NCBI GenBank assembly: GCA_040880525.1
Contig: JBBDIG010000049.1
Location: 20,530-84,529 of the forward strand
Origin: Bacteroidia bacterium
Lineage (GTDB): Bacteria; Bacteroidota; Bacteroidia; CAILMK01; JBBDIG01
DNA length: 64,000 nucleotides
Reading direction: 5' to 3'
Part shown: piece by piece, positions 28,128-36,656 of the stretch
Layout: every line of letters starts with the position of its first letter
Position numbering within the stretch: position 1 is the first letter of the stretch
Position numbers and translations under genes: made by a program
Notes under the pieces: model-generated
What the model was told of the DNA's origin: nothing
The model's input: the letters and a program-made list of their open reading frames with translations, nothing else
Database searches by the model: none

Positions 28128-29393
28128 TCAGGTTTTCTGCTTTTGCTTGCGTGCAGCAGGAAACAATACATTATTAAGAATGAGCCGGTAGCCGGGAGAG
28201 TTGGTGTGCAGGTTCAGGTCGGTTGGCGGCTCGCCTACCATGTGCTGGTAATCTTCCGGATCATGTCCGCCATAGAAAGTCCACATTCCCTTCCCGATTT
28301 CTCCATGAATATATTTGGCCTCATCCAGTGATCTAGTCTGGCCCATTACCAGCACATCGGATTTAATATACCGGTTTTCAAATGCTGTGGTCTGTCCCAT
28401 AAAGCCTTTGATCACGCGCGTGTGGTTCTGGCAAAGCATGGAAGGAATAATATCCCACTTCGCAGAAAATTCAAAGAGCGTAAAAAAATCGTTTTGTTCT
28501 GAAACGCCCTGCCTTTCCTGGGGCTCAGCATCTATGGAGGAATACTCATAGTCATAAGGACTGGTTTTGAGTACGAAATCCTTGAAGGCAAATGTGGGAT
28601 CGTAATTCAGTTTCTGCTGTGCGTGTGGATCCATCGGGTCTCCGTCAAACATGGATTCGCAAATATCCACTCCCTCAGCCGCTAATGCGATATCGTAGGT
28701 ATCCGTTGCAGAGCACATGGCGAAGAGGAATCCACCGCCAAATACATAATCACGGATCTTTTTTGCCACGGCAAGCTTCAATTCTGAGACTTTGCTATAG
28801 CCCCATTTAGCAGCTATTGATTCGGCCTCCTGAACCTCTGCCTGATACCAGGTTTGATTTTTATATGCTGCCCAGAATTTTCCAAATTGCCCTGTAAAAT
28901 CTTCATGATGGAGGTGAAGCCAGTCGTAAAGGGCCAGTTTATTTCCCAATACGTCATCATCATATATAACGTCATAAGGAATCTCAGCATGGGTTAGTAC
29001 AAGCGTCACTGCATCGTCCCACGGCTGTTTGGTTTTGGGGGAGTACACTGCAATTTTGGGTGGTTTTTCCAGCTTTACCACTTCCATATTCACTTCCGGC
29101 CGAGCTATATCGCTCAGGATTTTATTGTATTGGGCATCAGCCAGAATTTCATAACTCACGCCCCGGATGATGCACTCCTTCTCAAATTCGCTGGCAGATT
29201 TAAGCGCAAAGCTCCCGCCCCTGTAGTTCAGAAGCCAGTCTACATCCACTTCATTCGAGAGGCTGAAGTAGGCCAGGCCATAAGCTTTTAAATGATTGCG
29301 CTGCACATCGTCCATCGGGATCAGGATGTAGGCGGCTTTTGAAATAAAGAAAGAGGAAGTGAAAAGAAGGATGAGGGAAAATCGTTTTAGCAT
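28128..29393 (-). CDS. Secreted protein often named 'asparagine synthetase B' (GATase1-like)
   Basis: This 421-residue protein has a signal peptide (LILLFTSSFFISKAAYI) and belongs to a conserved Bacteroidota family usually annotated as asparagine synthetase B. It lacks the N-terminal Cys and ATP-pyrophosphatase motifs of AsnB, so that name looks wrong. IAVYSPKTKQPWDDAVTLVL and YVFGGGFLFAMCSATDTYDI suggest a class I glutamine amidotransferase-like fold, with Cys in FAMCSA; LHLHHEDFTGQFG and FYGGHDPEDYQH are conserved histidine-rich segments. It is exported, so an extracytoplasmic role is likely. Convergent with the rhodanese gene. Confidence 0.8.
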   Translation of the reverse strand: MLKRFSLILLFTSSFFISKAAYILIPMDDVQRNHLKAYGLAYFSLSNEVDVDWLLNYRGGSFALKSASEFEKECIIRGVSYEILADAQYNKILSDIARPEVNMEVVKLEKPPKIAVYSPKTKQPWDDAVTLVLTHAEIPYDVIYDDDVLGNKLALYDWLHLHHEDFTGQFGKFWAAYKNQTWYQAEVQEAESIAAKWGYSKVSELKLAVAKKIRDYVFGGGFLFAMCSATDTYDIALAAEGVDICESMFDGDPMDPHAQQKLNYDPTFAFKDFVLKTSPYDYEYSSIDAEPQERQGVSEQNDFFTLFEFSAKWDIIPSMLCQNHTRVIKGFMGQTTAFENRYIKSDVLVMGQTRSLDEAKYIHGEIGKGMWTFYGGHDPEDYQHMVGEPPTDLNLHTNSPGYRLILNNVLFPAARKQKQKT

Positions 29394-29502
29394 AAATCAA
29401 TTGTGTTTCTGCGGGAGGTACAAAAAATGTGCATTCCATCGCTTTTGCTTTCAATACTTATAAAATGGATGAAAATGAATTTCTCTGCGCAATGGCCAGG
29501 AC

Positions 29503-29510
29503 TATTTTTG
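29503..29510 (+). promoter_or_regulatory. -7 promoter element of the first thioredoxin-like gene
   Basis: TATTTTTG matches TANNTTTG and ends 22 bases before the ATG at 29533. Confidence 0.5.
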
Positions 29511-29532
29511 TAGCCTCATTAAAATAGAATTT

Positions 29533-29946
29533 ATGGGCAGGTCATTGATTTTCTTGTTTTTGTTCATGCTGTCGGTTTGTTTTTCAGTAAAGGCTCAGAT
29601 ACGGTTTCCTGAAGGAAACTATCGCACATTCCAAAAGGAAGCGAAGAAGAGCAATAGCAGTTACCTCGTATTTTTCTACACAGATTGGTGCAAGCACTGC
29701 CGGTTTATTATTGACAGTACATTTACTGATGCGAAGGTGAAAGCTGCGATGGAGCGCGATTATCTGCTGACAGCAATAAATATGGACAAGCAAAAGACCT
29801 GGGGCAGGGTATATAACATAAAGTCATTTCCTGCTATCATTCTGTTCGATCCTCGTGGCCACGAGCTGGCCCGCGTCAGGGGAAGCGTTACACGAGAAGA
29901 AATGCTGGACTTCCTGGGTTCCGCGAGCCAATCTCCGGTAAGATGA
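29533..29946 (+). CDS. Exported thioredoxin-fold protein with CKHC
   Basis: The 137-residue protein has a signal peptide (SLIFLFLFMLSVCFSVKAQ) and a thioredoxin fold. The redox pair is Cys53-Lys-His-Cys56 (YTDWCKHCRFII), and the cis-proline loop is KSFPAIILFD. It is probably a periplasmic oxidoreductase of the thioredoxin/DsbE-like type. A second thioredoxin-fold gene without the cysteines follows at 30384. Confidence 0.86.
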   Translation: MGRSLIFLFLFMLSVCFSVKAQIRFPEGNYRTFQKEAKKSNSSYLVFFYTDWCKHCRFIIDSTFTDAKVKAAMERDYLLTAINMDKQKTWGRVYNIKSFPAIILFDPRGHELARVRGSVTREEMLDFLGSASQSPVR

Positions 29947-30342
29947 CCCATAGCTCAATCCTATATACGCAGCTTTCGGTACTCTTTGTACAAGCTGAAT
30001 CCTGTACTTGTCCGCCTATCACATCAGAGGCAGCCTGTTTTCATTTCTCATTGAATCATATTCTGCAAGCCCGTAATCATCGGGATCATACGGAGAGACC
30101 CACATTTCACAATTCGATTAAAAATATCTTTAAAATAGTATTGAACATGGTTTGTTACTTTCCTTCAAATTCATTTTCGGGGAACTTTACCGTTGCCGGT
30201 AATCTACTGAAACGCTTGTATACAGCGATATGCGGTGATTGCCTGCGCTTATTCTCCTTTATCATCCTGAGCGGGAATAGAGAAATTCTTACACGTGTTA
30301 CGTACTTCAACTCTATCATTTTTCTCAGGCTATATCGCACCA
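29947..30342. other. Intergenic region between the thioredoxin-like genes
   Basis: About 400 bases without a believable gene. Frames stay open on both strands but give sequences without domain, signal or codon pattern. No hairpin terminator is clear. Confidence 0.5.
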
Positions 30343-30350
30343 TACTTTTG
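30343..30350 (+). promoter_or_regulatory. -7 promoter element of the second thioredoxin-like gene
   Basis: TACTTTTG matches TANNTTTG and lies 33 bases before the ATG at 30384. Confidence 0.5.
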
Positions 30351-30383
30351 TATTGTTGAAACGGAAGAAAAAAAATTAAGCAC

Positions 30384-30785
30384 ATGAAAAACCTCATAAC
30401 ATTAATCGTAATAGCCGCCCTCGGCACCGGGTGTTTCTCTTTTACCACTACTAATAAGAAGGTGATGTTTTTTGACGGAAACCTGAAGGGAATGAAAAAG
30501 ATGGCCAAAACAGAGGAGTGTGGATATTTTATAATCTTCTATGCCTCCTGGGATAAGCGTTCTGAGAAGTTCCTCAATGCGCTGGAGCAACCCGAAGTAC
30601 AACAATATCTTGATAAGCAATACCTGGCATTTAAAGCCAATATAGAGGATCACGAGGATTTAGGACAGCGCTATAATATCACTCATTTTCCGGCAGTGGT
30701 AGCTTTTAACAGCAAAGGCTGGGAGGTGAAGCGACTGAGCGGCAGCACGAATTCCGCAGAATTTATTTCATTCCTCAACAACTGA
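30384..30785 (+). CDS. Exported thioredoxin-fold protein without redox cysteines
   Basis: The 133-residue protein resembles its neighbour at 29533: signal peptide, KKMAKTEECGYFIIFYASW, then a cis-proline loop THFPAVVAFN and the C-terminal helix. At the WCxxC position it has WDKRSE (residues 56-61), so both active cysteines are gone. It may bind rather than oxidise a client, or be a structural paralogue. It has its own promoter element and terminator. Confidence 0.8.
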   Translation: MKNLITLIVIAALGTGCFSFTTTNKKVMFFDGNLKGMKKMAKTEECGYFIIFYASWDKRSEKFLNALEQPEVQQYLDKQYLAFKANIEDHEDLGQRYNITHFPAVVAFNSKGWEVKRLSGSTNSAEFISFLNN

Positions 30786-30867
30786 CAAAGGCGTGGATTA
30801 GGAAATTTGAAGAAGTTAGGTTTTGGGTTTTGTAGGTTGTTGGATGCGGACAACGGAATGTTGTCCC

Positions 30868-30900
30868 CAAAAAGGTCTCCAGAGGTGGAGGCCTTTTTTG
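30868..30900 (+). terminator. Rho-independent terminator
   Basis: AAAAGGTCTCCA pairs with TGGAGGCCTTTT around loop GAGG and runs into T6. It is nearly symmetrical, so it could act in both directions. It ends the second thioredoxin-like gene. Confidence 0.8.
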
Positions 30901-31001
30901 GTTTATATGCTATCGTAAAATCCAGTGCTTCCTACCTATGCCATGACCTGCAAAGACTGCTGCTCAAAAGGAAACAATGGAATCAAGGAGGAATAAATAA
31001 T

Positions 31002-31277
31002 ATGAGCTTCCGGAAATATAACCTGAAGGACCTCCAGGAATATCTTTTCATCATGATCTCTGGATTTATGATCCATGATAATAGTAAGGTGGCCGTCATA
31101 TTCCCTGAGATGGATCAGGAAACTGGTTGGGGAATAACTGATTTGCCTGCTAAGATGACCCAGCCGGGTTTTTATAGCATCATCAGTAGTGGGGGCGGAT
31201 TCAGGCGTAGATTGCAGGGTGATGATTTTCATGGCTCGGTTTGTTTAACATGTAAAGATTCTGAATTTTGTTCTTAA
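31002..31277 (+). CDS. Small hypothetical protein
   Basis: This 91-codon frame (MSFRKYNLKDLQ) is preceded by AAGGAGGA at about 30985-30992, a rare strong SD sequence in this genome, 9 bases before ATG. The product has no recognised domain; it ends CLTCKDSEFC, with three cysteines. The frame is open upstream to 30807, but that part crosses a terminator and is unlikely to be translated. A competing frame exists on the minus strand. Real coding status is uncertain. Confidence 0.35.
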   Translation: MSFRKYNLKDLQEYLFIMISGFMIHDNSKVAVIFPEMDQETGWGITDLPAKMTQPGFYSIISSGGGFRRRLQGDDFHGSVCLTCKDSEFCS

Positions 31278-31625
31278 TTTTAATCCGTATTTGTACTTGT
31301 TTTTACTGTATGAGCTTCAGTATAATATGATGTTCATCGCTCAATGGCCGGAATATCCATCTGGGCCGATTCATACCGGTAATATGTACCTATTAGCTTA
31401 AATCGGGTGACTCCGAACAAGAGGTAAGGGTAGTAATGCTTTGGGGTTTGAATCGGTTTATTCTCAGGAGTTATATTTTATAAATCACTGAAGTAGTGTG
31501 GGATATACTATTTGATCTTGTAAAATGGTGGAGCAATTTTCCGGTAAAGGATGGTCGCAGTTCAGCAAATTATCTGAAAACGCAGGTTACGGAACTACCC
31601 GACATTTTTCTGAAAATCGTGGATA
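31278..31625. other. Intergenic region
   Basis: About 350 bases between the small ORF and the NlpC/P60 gene hold no gene I can support. A short open frame from 31496 overlaps the hydrolase 3' end and lacks any support. Confidence 0.5.
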
Positions 31626-32180
31626 TTATTCAATCACCCGTCTCACTTCAAGAAACCGATCCTTGTAACCGGTTCCTTCAACTTCGCTGATTTTTACGCC
31701 ACTTTCTTTTTGGGAGGAAGAAGCATGGATGAATGTGAGTTGAGTATCTGTGCGGCTGACAACGATCCCGACATGACCTGGCTGCCGGACCTGGGCATTT
31801 GTACCGGTGAAAATAATAAGATCACCTTTCCGGGCTTCGCTGTATGGAACGGGGACCCCTGCACCGGCCTGATACTTTGAACTGCGGGGAATAGTGATGT
31901 CAAATTCATTATATATAAAATGTGTAAAACCAGAGCAATCAAATCCTTTACGGTTGCTGCTTCCATAAAGATAGCCGGTTCCTAAAAATGTTTCAGCATA
32001 CGCAATGATGCTGTCAGCGCGAGTGAAGGGATCAGGTTTGCTATGCTGGTCCAGCATCATGGCCGAGCTCTCCTGAAAAAGACCTGGATGCTGCGATTGA
32101 TTATCTGACTCTGTACACAGCCACAGATACAAGAGCATAGATCCGGTCATGAGTCCCAGTATGGTGAAATTCGTTCTCAT
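31626..32180 (-). CDS. NlpC/P60 family peptidoglycan hydrolase
   Basis: The 184-residue exported protein has an N-terminal membrane/signal segment (ILGLMTGSMLLYLWLC, whose Cys22 may be a lipidation site) and a C40 peptidase domain. The catalytic residues are Cys82 (FDCSGF), His136 (GHVGIV) and His152 (FIHASS). Such enzymes cut D-Glu/diaminopimelate bonds in peptidoglycan stems. The length is typical for a single-domain member without a cell-wall binding module. Confidence 0.9.
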   Translation of the reverse strand: MRTNFTILGLMTGSMLLYLWLCTESDNQSQHPGLFQESSAMMLDQHSKPDPFTRADSIIAYAETFLGTGYLYGSSNRKGFDCSGFTHFIYNEFDITIPRSSKYQAGAGVPVPYSEARKGDLIIFTGTNAQVRQPGHVGIVVSRTDTQLTFIHASSSQKESGVKISEVEGTGYKDRFLEVRRVIE

Positions 32181-32315
32181 CTGCCTTCTTTATTCAAATT
32201 CTGCGCCTCGCAAGGGTTGGGGCTCTGAATCAGAAAGATAGATGATTACAAACAGGGCTTCGGGAAAATACATCAGGAAAAACGGGGAAAGTGCTAGGGC
32301 GGGAATTTTCGGAGT

Positions 32316-32636
32316 TCACTTTCCCAATCTTATTATTCTCAGGGCTTGCTGACTAACCAAAACAAAAACAATAGTTCCGATAATCAGGTCAGGCTGCCGG
32401 TTTCGGTAAAGTCGGTTTTGCCTGCCCGTTCGGTGGATATTCTTTTCCCACCTAATTTCAGCGAAAGGATCGCTTTTTCGATTTCGTCCGGCTGGCTGGT
32501 GATAAACCTTGAGCTCGCGCTGCGGTATATTGAATTCCAGATTCTCAATATTTGAAATTTCGCCCAGTTTCAGCCGGAGCAAGTTCTCCTCTGAAGGACA
32601 ATCCATTTTTGAAACTTCAAATACGGTCTTTTGCAT
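32316..32636 (-). pseudogene. Cation transporter (HMA + cation efflux) gene with frameshift and internal deletion
   Basis: The 5' part encodes an HMA-like domain (MQKTVFEVSKMDCPSEENLLRLKL). After KVYHQP the frame is lost by a 4-base tandem duplication (CTGGCTGG at 32492-32499). The +1 alternative frame continues with IEKAILSLKLGGKRIS, as expected for the family. Near 32388-32397 the sequence jumps to PDLIIGTIVFVLVSQQALRI, the usual C-terminal end. The cation-efflux transmembrane core (well over 100 residues in relatives I recall) is missing. So it is a broken remnant, although one continuous frame makes a 106-residue product. Confidence 0.72.
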
Positions 32637-32796
32637 TAACTATATTCTTACGAATCAGAGGCTTTTTACCGGAATTGTGATTGTATGAATAAATTGAATA
32701 AACTCATGAAGTAAAAGGTTTTCAGGAGTTTTGGAGTTTTTTATCACAGACGATATGATCTTTTTTTGTCCTTTTTTCAACTATAAGGATTTTCAA

Positions 32797-34257
32797 CTAT
32801 ACAATTTTTTCTTCCGCTTGCGAATGCTTTGCATAAGCGGCTGCCAGTTTAGTATCATATTTATTGACAGCATATCCTTTTCCATTGTATCGCAGGGCAA
32901 AATCTGCCCAATTCTTAGCTTTCAGGTATTGCACCAGATTGTTCTTTTCGATAAAGCGGCCAAACCCATCCAGATGCCAGTATTCTGATTCCTGATGTTT
33001 GGCCACAAACTCATGGATGGAGTCGTATTGAAGATTTTCCCAATGATAGCCCATAACCTGAAAAAGTCCCCAGGATGCAGACTGAAGGGCGGCTTCCTCG
33101 TGTATTTTCTTGGCCTTTTCCAGCCTGCCATGTTCTTTGGTACCAGTGAGATAATGTTGCCGGGTCCAGTTCTGGTAAATTATATCAGGGTTGGCGGCAG
33201 CCAGGGGCGCGGGATCTACGCCTGCTTTTTTCAGTTGCTTCCAGAATACGTGGCCCTCGAACAGGATTTTTGGCCTTCCATCCTTCAGAAACCCGCTGCC
33301 GCTGCTTTCCACTTCTATTACAGCTTTTACCACGGCCAGTTCAAGCCCGGTACTTTCTGCAAATTTCCTGATGTCATTTTCGTCCAGGTCTTTATCCTTC
33401 TCAAGATCTTCCACGTGCGGATAAAATTTCTTGATATTATCATGGATCAATTTTCCGGGCAGCGAAACGGTATGAACAGGCAGCTTTGCCCCGGACGGTG
33501 TTGGTGCAGAAGTGGGAGTGGCAGCGGGCGCAGTTGTTTCAGAACTTGGTGGCGTTGAAACAGGCGCGGCTGGTGTATCCATACCGGTTTCACCTTCATC
33601 AGGAAATTTTGATAATTCAGTGCTGCTGCCTCCGGATGATTTCTTTGGGGAAGCCTTGGCCAGTTCCACATTCTTTTCATGCCGCTTGGTGCGTTCCTGT
33701 TGCAGGATTCCCAGGGCTTTGGTGCCGAAGTAAAATGCCACCACCATCAGAAATGCCTCTTTAAAGAAGTCGAAATAGTCATGAATAATTGAGCCTTCCT
33801 CCACGGTAAAAAGGCGCTCGGAGCCGAAAAAGCTGACGAAAAGCGCCAGGCCCCCTATGAGAATTGTCAGGGCCAATGTTCCCCGGACTGTGCCCGGAGG
33901 AAGCCCGAAAGTTTCATCGCCATAAGGATTTTCCTTGGGAGCATGAAGCAGGTCATAAACCGCCTCAACATCCTTAGAAGGATCTGCAGAAAACTCCTTT
34001 TGCTTCTTCAGGAAATTGCTCCAGAACTCGTCTGACCGTCCAAAATTGAGATTGTAGAAATAAATGGCCCAACCATAATAGGCGAGCAGAATGGCGATCC
34101 AGGCGAGTACGATGATCAGTGCAATTTTATGAAAGGGATTAAGTGTGAGGTCACTTGTAAGTTCAGTTCCTTCTTTCACAAAAAAGGCGACATATCCGAT
34201 GCACGCCAAAAAGATGAGCTCCAGGCCCAATAAAGAGTAATAGATAAGTTTTCTCAT
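32797..34257 (-). CDS. Membrane protein with C-terminal N-acetylmuramidase (DUF3380) domain
   Basis: The 486-residue protein has two N-terminal transmembrane segments (about residues 7-28 and 45-68) and two more around 130-150 and 165-185. A Pro/Ala/Thr/Ser-rich linker (about 215-260) leads to an N-acetylmuramidase domain (about 275-480) with likely catalytic Glu in AVIEVESSGSG and conserved FEGHVFWKQL and SWGLFQVMGYHW. This domain is known from phage endolysins and cleaves glycan strands. Fusing it to a membrane anchor is unusual. It is last in a three-gene minus-strand cassette. Confidence 0.85.
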   Translation of the reverse strand: MRKLIYYSLLGLELIFLACIGYVAFFVKEGTELTSDLTLNPFHKIALIIVLAWIAILLAYYGWAIYFYNLNFGRSDEFWSNFLKKQKEFSADPSKDVEAVYDLLHAPKENPYGDETFGLPPGTVRGTLALTILIGGLALFVSFFGSERLFTVEEGSIIHDYFDFFKEAFLMVVAFYFGTKALGILQQERTKRHEKNVELAKASPKKSSGGSSTELSKFPDEGETGMDTPAAPVSTPPSSETTAPAATPTSAPTPSGAKLPVHTVSLPGKLIHDNIKKFYPHVEDLEKDKDLDENDIRKFAESTGLELAVVKAVIEVESSGSGFLKDGRPKILFEGHVFWKQLKKAGVDPAPLAAANPDIIYQNWTRQHYLTGTKEHGRLEKAKKIHEEAALQSASWGLFQVMGYHWENLQYDSIHEFVAKHQESEYWHLDGFGRFIEKNNLVQYLKAKNWADFALRYNGKGYAVNKYDTKLAAAYAKHSQAEEKIV

Positions 34258-34290
34258 GGCAACAGGTATAGGTTGTTTTTGGATTGTTTT

Positions 34291-34779
34291 TTAAAAAAGA
34301 AATATTCCCGCTAGCAGACCGATAACGCTCCCGCCAATACCGCCAATGATCAGTCCTTCAATTTTCTTTTGGCGGGCAGCAGCAATGGCTTCATCGGTGT
34401 TTTTAATGCACTGCACAAGGTTCGTATTCAGCTCTGCAGTTAGCGAATCTGTAGTGGCCTTATGATCTTCAAGAGATTGGATGTCCTTCCCCTGTATTAT
34501 GATGAGGCTGTCTTTTTCTTCGTTCAATTCCTTCAGCAAAGAATTGCTTCTTTGGAGCAGGTTCAATTCGGTTAGCGCCTTTTCCTTTTCAAAAGTCCAC
34601 CGCTGAAATGTGGGTTTATTCAGTACCACCATCGAATCGCAGGGGGCTGTGTATTGCTGATTTTTTCTCAGGCCCTTTTGAAAAGTATCGCTGGTGCATT
34701 CGGTTTGTGCAGAAAGAATTCCGCACGAAATAAAGAAAAGGAACGCTGTGAGAAAATAGCGGAGAATCTGTTGTGTCAT
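34291..34779 (-). CDS. Exported coiled-coil protein with C-terminal membrane segment
   Basis: The 162-residue protein has a signal peptide (FLTAFLFFISCGILSAQ), a central coiled coil (about residues 65-125) and a C-terminal glycine-rich membrane span (GGIGGSVIGLLAGIFLF). Not a recognised family. The layout resembles a periplasm-facing spanin-like or scaffold protein, which is inference. It lies 33 bases ahead of the muramidase gene and 44 bases after the next membrane protein gene. Confidence 0.75.
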   Translation of the reverse strand: MTQQILRYFLTAFLFFISCGILSAQTECTSDTFQKGLRKNQQYTAPCDSMVVLNKPTFQRWTFEKEKALTELNLLQRSNSLLKELNEEKDSLIIIQGKDIQSLEDHKATTDSLTAELNTNLVQCIKNTDEAIAAARQKKIEGLIIGGIGGSVIGLLAGIFLF

Positions 34780-34823
34780 GTTGTTTGGGTATTGATTAAA
34801 ATTACAGAAGCGAATATTAACGG

Positions 34824-35288
34824 TTAAAGGCCAAAGTCAACATCTTTCCATGCCTGGTCAATGATCTTGTCTTTTTCCCCGGCAGGCAGATTGTCAATGT
34901 ATTCCTGATAATTCATCCGGCTCACCCGCAGGAGTTCCTCTTCATTCTTTTCATACTTCTCCTGCAATTCATTGATCTTAACATTGAGCCTGGCGATTTC
35001 AGCAGCATGTGCCGCCCGCTCCTCCGCCAGCTTTTTATTAGCTGCTTCCATTTCGCGGGTAATGCGGCTGTGGTTTTCCTTTATTTGCTTATTGCTCTCC
35101 TCCAGTTCTTTCAGCCGGTCATTTCCGGAAAACATCTCGCCCAGCCTGCGAATGCCGGCATAAATAAACCCGGCAAAACCCACCAGCCATAGCCAGATAT
35201 TTTTGATCAATTCAGGATTGACGATTAAAATAACAGCGAGGGTAATGAGGAGAATGACGACAATAGAGATGGTGATGGTGCGTCTCAT
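34824..35288 (-). CDS. Small membrane protein with long coiled coil
   Basis: The 154-residue protein has two adjacent N-terminal membrane helices (about residues 4-24 and 30-45), then a long charged coiled coil (SGNDRLKELEESNKQIKENH to about residue 120). The C-terminal tail (AGEKDKIIDQAWKDVDFGL) is soluble. Two short spans followed by a charged tail are holin-like, but no family is recognised. It is the first gene of the cassette with the exported coiled-coil protein and the muramidase. Confidence 0.75.
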   Translation of the reverse strand: MRRTITISIVVILLITLAVILIVNPELIKNIWLWLVGFAGFIYAGIRRLGEMFSGNDRLKELEESNKQIKENHSRITREMEAANKKLAEERAAHAAEIARLNVKINELQEKYEKNEEELLRVSRMNYQEYIDNLPAGEKDKIIDQAWKDVDFGL

Positions 35289-35416
35289 AGGTCTTCCGGG
35301 TTGTTGAATTTATTGAAATGAAACTTTTAAATACAGTTTCATTGTGCGAATAAAGATATAGTTTTTTCTAAATGATGAATTTTTTGCCGAAAATAAAAAA
35401 TAATCTCTGAGGGCAC

Positions 35417-36010
35417 TTAGGTTTGGTCTCTGCGGCCCGCCCAATCGCGCCAAATGTATATGAGCACCCGCAAACTCCGCAAGCCGCTCTGAAGAATTCC
35501 AATGCCTAGTGCGCCAAAAAAGTAGCCGCTCACAAGGTGGCCGTTAAATCCGGTAAAAAATAGCAGGTAGCCGCTGAAACCGCACATTCCCAAGCCAATC
35601 GTCAGAATGAGCAGCGTTACCAGCAGGCCCATAACCTGTTCCAGATGAAATGAGACCGGGTCTGGCACTTTCTCTTCAAATGTCTGGTATCGCATCCGGC
35701 CATATTTGCGTGCATGCTCATACGCACGCTGCTGGGTCTGCTGATAGCGCCTGTAGGTCTGGCTGCTTTCATTCACCGGTTCGCGTGCTTTCCGGTCTAG
35801 CAGCATATTATAAACACCGCGTTTGTAAGGGTCTGCCAGGATTTCGTAAGCGGCATATATCTGTCGGAACCGGTTTCCGGCATCGGGCTCCCGACTTACG
35901 TCAGGGTGGTAGCGCTTGGCTTTGGTGCGAAAGGCGCTCTTTATTTCAGCCTCAGATGCGTTGCGGCTAATGCCCAGAATGGCGTAGTAATCTGCGACCG
36001 TACTGCTCAT
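35417..36010 (-). CDS. Membrane-bound DnaJ-domain protein
   Basis: The 197-residue protein starts with a complete J domain (DYYAILGISRNASEAEIK, HPD in KRYHPDVSRE, about residues 6-70), followed by a linker and two C-terminal membrane helices (about 128-150 and 155-178). J domains stimulate Hsp70 ATPase; the membrane tail would localise DnaK. It lacks the zinc-finger and substrate-binding domains of DnaJ. Its ATG overlaps the upstream membrane protein stop by 4 bases. Confidence 0.87.
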   Translation of the reverse strand: MSSTVADYYAILGISRNASEAEIKSAFRTKAKRYHPDVSREPDAGNRFRQIYAAYEILADPYKRGVYNMLLDRKAREPVNESSQTYRRYQQTQQRAYEHARKYGRMRYQTFEEKVPDPVSFHLEQVMGLLVTLLILTIGLGMCGFSGYLLFFTGFNGHLVSGYFFGALGIGILQSGLRSLRVLIYIWRDWAGRRDQT

Positions 36011-36552
36011 GGGTCGTTCTTTTTTCTCAGATCAATAAAGCGCTTTCCCTTCAGTACCTTAAAGCCGAAAAGTCCATCTGCCACTTCCAGTTCCACTGCT
36101 TCAGCCTCCATCAGCCCTGTCTCCTGCGGATCGTCAAGGTTCAGCACATACCCGAAGTACCGGTAGGCGCCATCTTCCAGCCTCAGATCCTCGAAAGTTG
36201 AAAACGCTTTGTGCCGGTCCTTCGTCAACGCGTGGTATTCGCCATGGGGGTTGCCGGCAAGGTGATAATTGAGCAGGAGCATCAGCCCCAGCCCCAAAAG
36301 GCCATTTGATACAAGATTGTAAAACAAGAGTTCTGTCAGTTCTTTTCTATGTCTGATCCCGAAGAGAAGTGCATGAATGGCCGTAGCCAGAATCGCGATC
36401 AGTAGGAGCAGATGAAACGCTGCATCAATGGTCACGAAAGTTTTCGTCATATAATATATAGAGAGGCCGAAGCCGGCAAACCATCCAATAATGAGATAGT
36501 TGACCGGATACCGGTGTTTTTTTGGTAGGTAAGTCCGCATTTGAAGGGGCAA
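36007..36552 (-). CDS. Hypothetical membrane protein
   Basis: The 181-residue protein has about four transmembrane helices in its first 110 residues (YLIIGWFAGFGLSIYYM, LLLIAILATAIHALLFG and others) and a soluble C-terminal region without recognised motifs. It overlaps the J-domain gene by 4 bases (ATGA), so the two are translationally coupled and probably work together at the membrane. The specific role is unknown. Confidence 0.78.
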   Translation of the reverse strand: MPLQMRTYLPKKHRYPVNYLIIGWFAGFGLSIYYMTKTFVTIDAAFHLLLLIAILATAIHALLFGIRHRKELTELLFYNLVSNGLLGLGLMLLLNYHLAGNPHGEYHALTKDRHKAFSTFEDLRLEDGAYRYFGYVLNLDDPQETGLMEAEAVELEVADGLFGFKVLKGKRFIDLRKKNDP

Positions 36553-36634
36553 ACTACTTGCGAATATTTAAATTATCAAACATGAATGAATGCGAGTGTA
36601 TATTAAAATTGTTATCGTTGTAATCGGTATTAAT

Positions 36635-36642
36635 TAAATTTG
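36635..36642 (+). promoter_or_regulatory. -7 promoter element of the CNNM/CorC gene
   Basis: TAAATTTG matches TANNTTTG and ends 14 bases before the ATG at 36657, giving a very short leader. Confidence 0.5.
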
Positions 36643-36656
36643 CACCCTACCCGCCT

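Noticed and set aside
29943..30359. 138-codon open frame between the two thioredoxin-like genes
   Set aside because: The translation has no domain, signal or natural composition, and the frame contains a promoter element for the next gene.
30936..31232. 98-codon minus-strand open frame
   Set aside because: It is antisense to the SD-led ORF at 31002 and has no recognisable features.
32797..35288. Prophage remnant
   Set aside because: No capsid, tail, portal, integrase or att sites are present; only the muramidase domain is phage-like.
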